64,000 nucleotides of DNA from contig NZ_VIWP01000009.1 of NCBI RefSeq assembly GCF_007829835.1, positions 124,001 to 188,000 on the forward strand, read 5' to 3'. Source of the DNA: Neorhizobium alkalisoli (GTDB lineage Bacteria > Pseudomonadota > Alphaproteobacteria > Rhizobiales > Rhizobiaceae). The notes beneath the pieces are model-generated. The model did no database searches. It was not told where the DNA came from and saw nothing but the letters and a program-made list of their open reading frames with translations. Shown one piece after another: positions 61,282-64,000 of the stretch (position 1 is the first letter of the stretch; every line of letters starts with the position of its first letter). The position numbers were made by a program, and so were the translations under genes.

Positions 61282-62574
61282 ATGAATGGCGAAATCAGCA
61301 TTTCGTTGGCGAAGAACCATGCACAGAATGTAGCAGTCTGCCGGCTTTGCAGCGAGCCGCTCCAGCATACTTTTGTCGATCTGGGCATGTCGCCGCCCTG
61401 CGAAAGTTTTGTCCCGGCCTCGGCGGTGAACAGCGTGGAGGAGTATTATCCCCTTCATGCCTTCGTCTGCAGCGAATGCCTTCTGGTCCAGCTGCAGGAA
61501 TATGTCACGCCTGAAAACATATTCCAGGAATATGCTTATTTCTCGTCCTATTCGGACAGCTGGGTTGCGCATGCCAAACGCTATTGCGATCAGGCAGCCG
61601 AGCGCTTCAACCTGGGATCCGAAAGCTTTGTCGTCGAAGTCGCCAGCAATGACGGCTACCTCCTCCAGCATTTCCTTGAAAAGGATATTCCGATCCTCGG
61701 CATCGAGCCTGCGATCAATGTCGCCAAGGTGGCCGTGGAGAAAGGTATCCCGACGCTTACGGATTTCTTCTGCACGACATTGGCGAGCGAAATGGCCGCC
61801 GAGGGCAAGCAGGCTGACCTGATTATCGGCAACAACGTTCTTGCGCAGGTGCCCGACCTCAACGATTTCGTTGCCGGCATGAAGCTGCTGCTGAAAAGCG
61901 CCGGTGTCATCACCCTCGAATTTCCGCATATCGAGAAGCTCATCGCGGAAAACCAGTTCGATACGATCTATCACGAACACTTCTCCTATTTCTCCCTTCT
62001 GACCATCGAGATCATGGCGGAACGGAACGGGTTGATGGTGTTCGACGTCGAGGAACTTCCGACCCATGGCGGTTCGCTGCGGGTCTATCTGACCCACGAA
62101 AACGGTCCGTGGCAGCGTGAGCCGAGGGTCGATACCCTGCTCGAGCGGGAACGCCAGGCAGGCCTCGATTCCATCGATACCTATACCGCCTTTGCCGAAG
62201 CGACCCGGCAGACGAAGCGCAATCTTCTGTCCTTCCTGATCCGCCTCAAGGAGATGCGCAAGTCGATATGCGCCTATGGCGCTCCCGGCAAAGGCAATAC
62301 GCTTTTGAACTATTGCGGCATCGGCACCGATTTCATCGACTTCGCCGTCGATCGTAATCCCTACAAGCACGGCCGCTTCACGCCCGGCATGCATATCCCG
62401 ATCATGCCGATCGACGAGATCGTGCGGGCCAAGCCGGACTATGTGCTGATCCTGCCCTGGAACCTGAAGGGCGAGATCGTCGAGCAGATGAGTTCGATCG
62501 GCGAATGGGGCGGCAAGTTCGTGGTCCCGATCCCGGATGTTTCCATCATCGATCCAAGGGAGCGTGCGTTATGA
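61282..62574 (+). CDS. Sugar C-methyltransferase (NovU/TylC3-type)
   Basis: The 430-residue protein has an N-terminal zinc site CRLC...CSEC (C20, C23, C63, C66), a SAM-binding VVEVASNDGYLLQHF, a YHEHFSYFSL segment and a C-terminal Rossmann-like part YGAPGKGNTLLNY with HIPIMP. This is the three-domain pattern of deoxysugar 3-C-methyltransferases. It would add a branch methyl group to a 4-keto nucleotide sugar. GGGGG lies before ATG 61282. It overlaps the cytidylyltransferase gene as ATGA. Confidence 0.87.
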   Translation: MNGEISISLAKNHAQNVAVCRLCSEPLQHTFVDLGMSPPCESFVPASAVNSVEEYYPLHAFVCSECLLVQLQEYVTPENIFQEYAYFSSYSDSWVAHAKRYCDQAAERFNLGSESFVVEVASNDGYLLQHFLEKDIPILGIEPAINVAKVAVEKGIPTLTDFFCTTLASEMAAEGKQADLIIGNNVLAQVPDLNDFVAGMKLLLKSAGVITLEFPHIEKLIAENQFDTIYHEHFSYFSLLTIEIMAERNGLMVFDVEELPTHGGSLRVYLTHENGPWQREPRVDTLLERERQAGLDSIDTYTAFAEATRQTKRNLLSFLIRLKEMRKSICAYGAPGKGNTLLNYCGIGTDFIDFAVDRNPYKHGRFTPGMHIPIMPIDEIVRAKPDYVLILPWNLKGEIVEQMSSIGEWGGKFVVPIPDVSIIDPRERAL

Positions 62575-63383
62575 AGGTCGTTCTGTTTTGTGGCGGCAGA
62601 GGCACGCGCATCCGGGAATATTCCGAAAGCATTCCCAAGCCTCTCATCCCGCTCGGCGGCCAACCGATCATGCGCCATGTGATGCAGTATTACGCCAGTT
62701 TCGGGCATGACGATTTCGTTCTGTGCCTAGGATACAAGGCAAACGCGATCAAGGATTTCTTCCTCAACAGCCGCCCCGAAAGTTATGGCGACTGCGTCAT
62801 ATCCGGCTCCGGCCGGATTGAAATGCTGGAGGAATTGCCGCATGACTGGCGCGTTGCGCTGATCGATACGGGTATCTGGCGCAATATCGGCGAACGCCTC
62901 TGGGCGGTCCGCCATCACGTCAAGGGCGAAAGAATGTTTCTCGCCAATTACAGCGACGGCCTGACCGATGTCGATCTGGACGACATGATCGAACGGTTTG
63001 AACAGAGCGACAAGCTTGCCTGCTTTCTCGCGGTCAAACCGCCACTGACCTATCATCTCGCCGATATCGACGACGACGGGCGCGTTAAGGAATTCCGGTC
63101 GTCCGAAAATTCGCCGATGCGCATCAATGGCGGCTTTTTCCTGATGCGCGCCGAGATTTTCGACTACATGCGCGAGGGCGAGGAGCTTGTGCTCGAGCCC
63201 TTTGCAAGGCTGATCGCAGAGAACAAGCTGATGGCGTATAAATATGACGGCTTCTGGCGGTCGATGGATACGCTTCGCGACTGGCAAACGCTCGAAGCCA
63301 TGGTGGAGCGTGGCGACACGCCCTGGATGAACAGAACGATCGCCGCGGAAAAGTGGCTCTCGTCCCCGGCGAGGCTTCCATGA
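62571..63383 (+). CDS. rfbF: Glucose-1-phosphate cytidylyltransferase
   Basis: The 270-residue nucleotidyltransferase has GGRGTRIREYSESIPKPLIPLGG, quoted in part as GGRGTR and PKPLIPLGG, followed by LCLGYKANAIKDFF and FFLMRAEIFDYM, which are characteristic for RfbF. It makes CDP-glucose, precursor of 3,6-dideoxy and branched sugars. The next enzyme, CDP-glucose 4,6-dehydratase (RfbG), is not in the window. Overlaps on both sides (ATGA) tie it to the methyltransferase and the PIG-L deacetylase. Confidence 0.92.
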   Translation: MKVVLFCGGRGTRIREYSESIPKPLIPLGGQPIMRHVMQYYASFGHDDFVLCLGYKANAIKDFFLNSRPESYGDCVISGSGRIEMLEELPHDWRVALIDTGIWRNIGERLWAVRHHVKGERMFLANYSDGLTDVDLDDMIERFEQSDKLACFLAVKPPLTYHLADIDDDGRVKEFRSSENSPMRINGGFFLMRAEIFDYMREGEELVLEPFARLIAENKLMAYKYDGFWRSMDTLRDWQTLEAMVERGDTPWMNRTIAAEKWLSSPARLP

Positions 63384-64000
63384 GGAAGATATCCTTGGCA
63401 GCTGCCGGCGATCGCCTTTCCGTGCTGTGCCTCGGCGCCCATTCGGACGACATCGAGATCGGCGCCGGCGGCACCATCCTCAGCCTTCTGGCTGAAGGCG
63501 TGTTGCTTGATGTCCACTGGTGCGTGCTGAGCGCCGGAAACGAGCGGGCGACGGAAGCCAGGCATTCCGCTGATGCCTTTCTGTCGGCGGCCGCGTCCTA
63601 CTCGGTCGAGCTCGCCTCGTTCCAGGACAGCTACTTTCCGGCGCAAAGCCGGGAAATCAAATCTTGGCTTCTTGGATTGCGCGAGAAGATCGATCCGGAT
63701 GTGATCTTCACCCACAGCCGCGAGGACGCCCACCAGGATCATAAAGAAATCAACAAATTGACGACCAATGTGTTCAGAAACCACCTGATCCTGGAATACG
63801 AGATTCCAAAATGGGACGGGGACTTCTCGGAGCGAAATACTTACATGCCACTGAGCGAGGCCGCTCTGGACCGGAAGGTCGCTCTGCTGCTGCAACATTT
63901 CGGCAGCCAGCGTTCCAAGGACTGGTTCGATGCAGAAACCTTTCGTGGGCTGGCCCGCCTAAGGGGAATGGAATGCCGTGCGCCGGGCCGCTTTGCCGAG
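63380..64000 (+). CDS. PIG-L family deacetylase, cut by the window end
   Basis: The 207 codons visible begin MRKISLAAAGDRLSVLCLGA and carry the zinc motif AHSDDIEIGAGG (H21, D23, D24; Ser in place of the usual Pro) and HQDH at 118-121. PIG-L enzymes remove N-acetyl groups from amino sugars. ATG 63380 overlaps the rfbF stop. Its presence implies an acetamido sugar or acylated amine intermediate in the pathway. The C-terminus lies beyond 64000. Confidence 0.85.
   Translation, partial: MRKISLAAAGDRLSVLCLGAHSDDIEIGAGGTILSLLAEGVLLDVHWCVLSAGNERATEARHSADAFLSAAASYSVELASFQDSYFPAQSREIKSWLLGLREKIDPDVIFTHSREDAHQDHKEINKLTTNVFRNHLILEYEIPKWDGDFSERNTYMPLSEAALDRKVALLLQHFGSQRSKDWFDAETFRGLARLRGMECRAPGRFAE

Noticed and set aside
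61252..62394. 380-codon frame on the minus strand
   Set aside because: Antisense to the C-methyltransferase gene, whose zinc and SAM motifs are clear.
1..64000. CRISPR arrays, rRNA genes and intact insertion sequences
   Set aside because: No regularly spaced repeats, rRNA stretches, transposase frames or paired terminal inverted repeats were recognised on reading both strands.

Overview
The window looks like a Rhizobiaceae (Rhizobium/Agrobacterium-type) alphaproteobacterial replicon. It has high GC, small DUF982 and DUF1488 proteins typical of rhizobia, dense operons joined by ATGA overlaps, and a large exopolysaccharide locus. Family names come from recognising motifs in the translations; no database search was possible.

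Region 1 (1-18.4 kb) is a collection of stress, detoxification and envelope genes: three alpha/beta hydrolases, a metallo-beta-lactamase-fold hydrolase, a winged-helix/NTPase regulator, a membrane diguanylate-cyclase-like protein with a GGEES signature, an NmrA-type oxidoreductase coupled to a DUF983 protein, a zinc-type alcohol dehydrogenase broken by one in-frame TGA, a PoxB-type enzyme, a Tat-exported DsrE-like protein next to a beta-lactamase-fold/DUF302 protein that lacks its catalytic residues, a GntP permease and several very small proteins. Two palindromic operators of TetR type have no matching regulator in the window.

Region 2 (18.7-34 kb) is accessory. It holds a cystine-type ABC importer with a terminator between the binding protein and the permease, an AbiE toxin-antitoxin pair beside a short sequence resembling the 3' end of an initiator tRNA, an operon of mannose-6-phosphate isomerase, a glycosyltransferase/toroid fusion and a GH130-type enzyme, a pair of transglutaminase-like proteins with small companions, and gene-poor AT-rich DNA between 31.9 and 34.1 kb.

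Region 3 (34.2-64 kb) is an exopolysaccharide locus. It encodes five glycosyltransferases, a WecA-like initiating transferase, a polymerase-like and a flippase-like membrane protein, an acetyltransferase, a pyruvyltransferase, a YdcF protein, a DUF4038 lipoprotein and an extra GlmS. Two unusual regulators sit in the middle, transcribed divergently: a 1431-residue protein joining CheB, CheR, PAS, histidine kinase, two receivers and a LuxR helix-turn-helix, and a LuxR regulator with a degenerate receiver. The right end (56.5-64 kb) is a sugar-modification branch: class III aminotransferase, NAD epimerase, DUF4910 hydrolase, RfbC-like epimerase, C-methyltransferase, glucose-1-phosphate cytidylyltransferase and a PIG-L deacetylase running off the edge. 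The likely product is an unusual CDP-linked deoxy or branched sugar that the locus places in its polymer. This branch, the CheB-to-LuxR fusion and the GH130 operon are the best candidates for undescribed biology.
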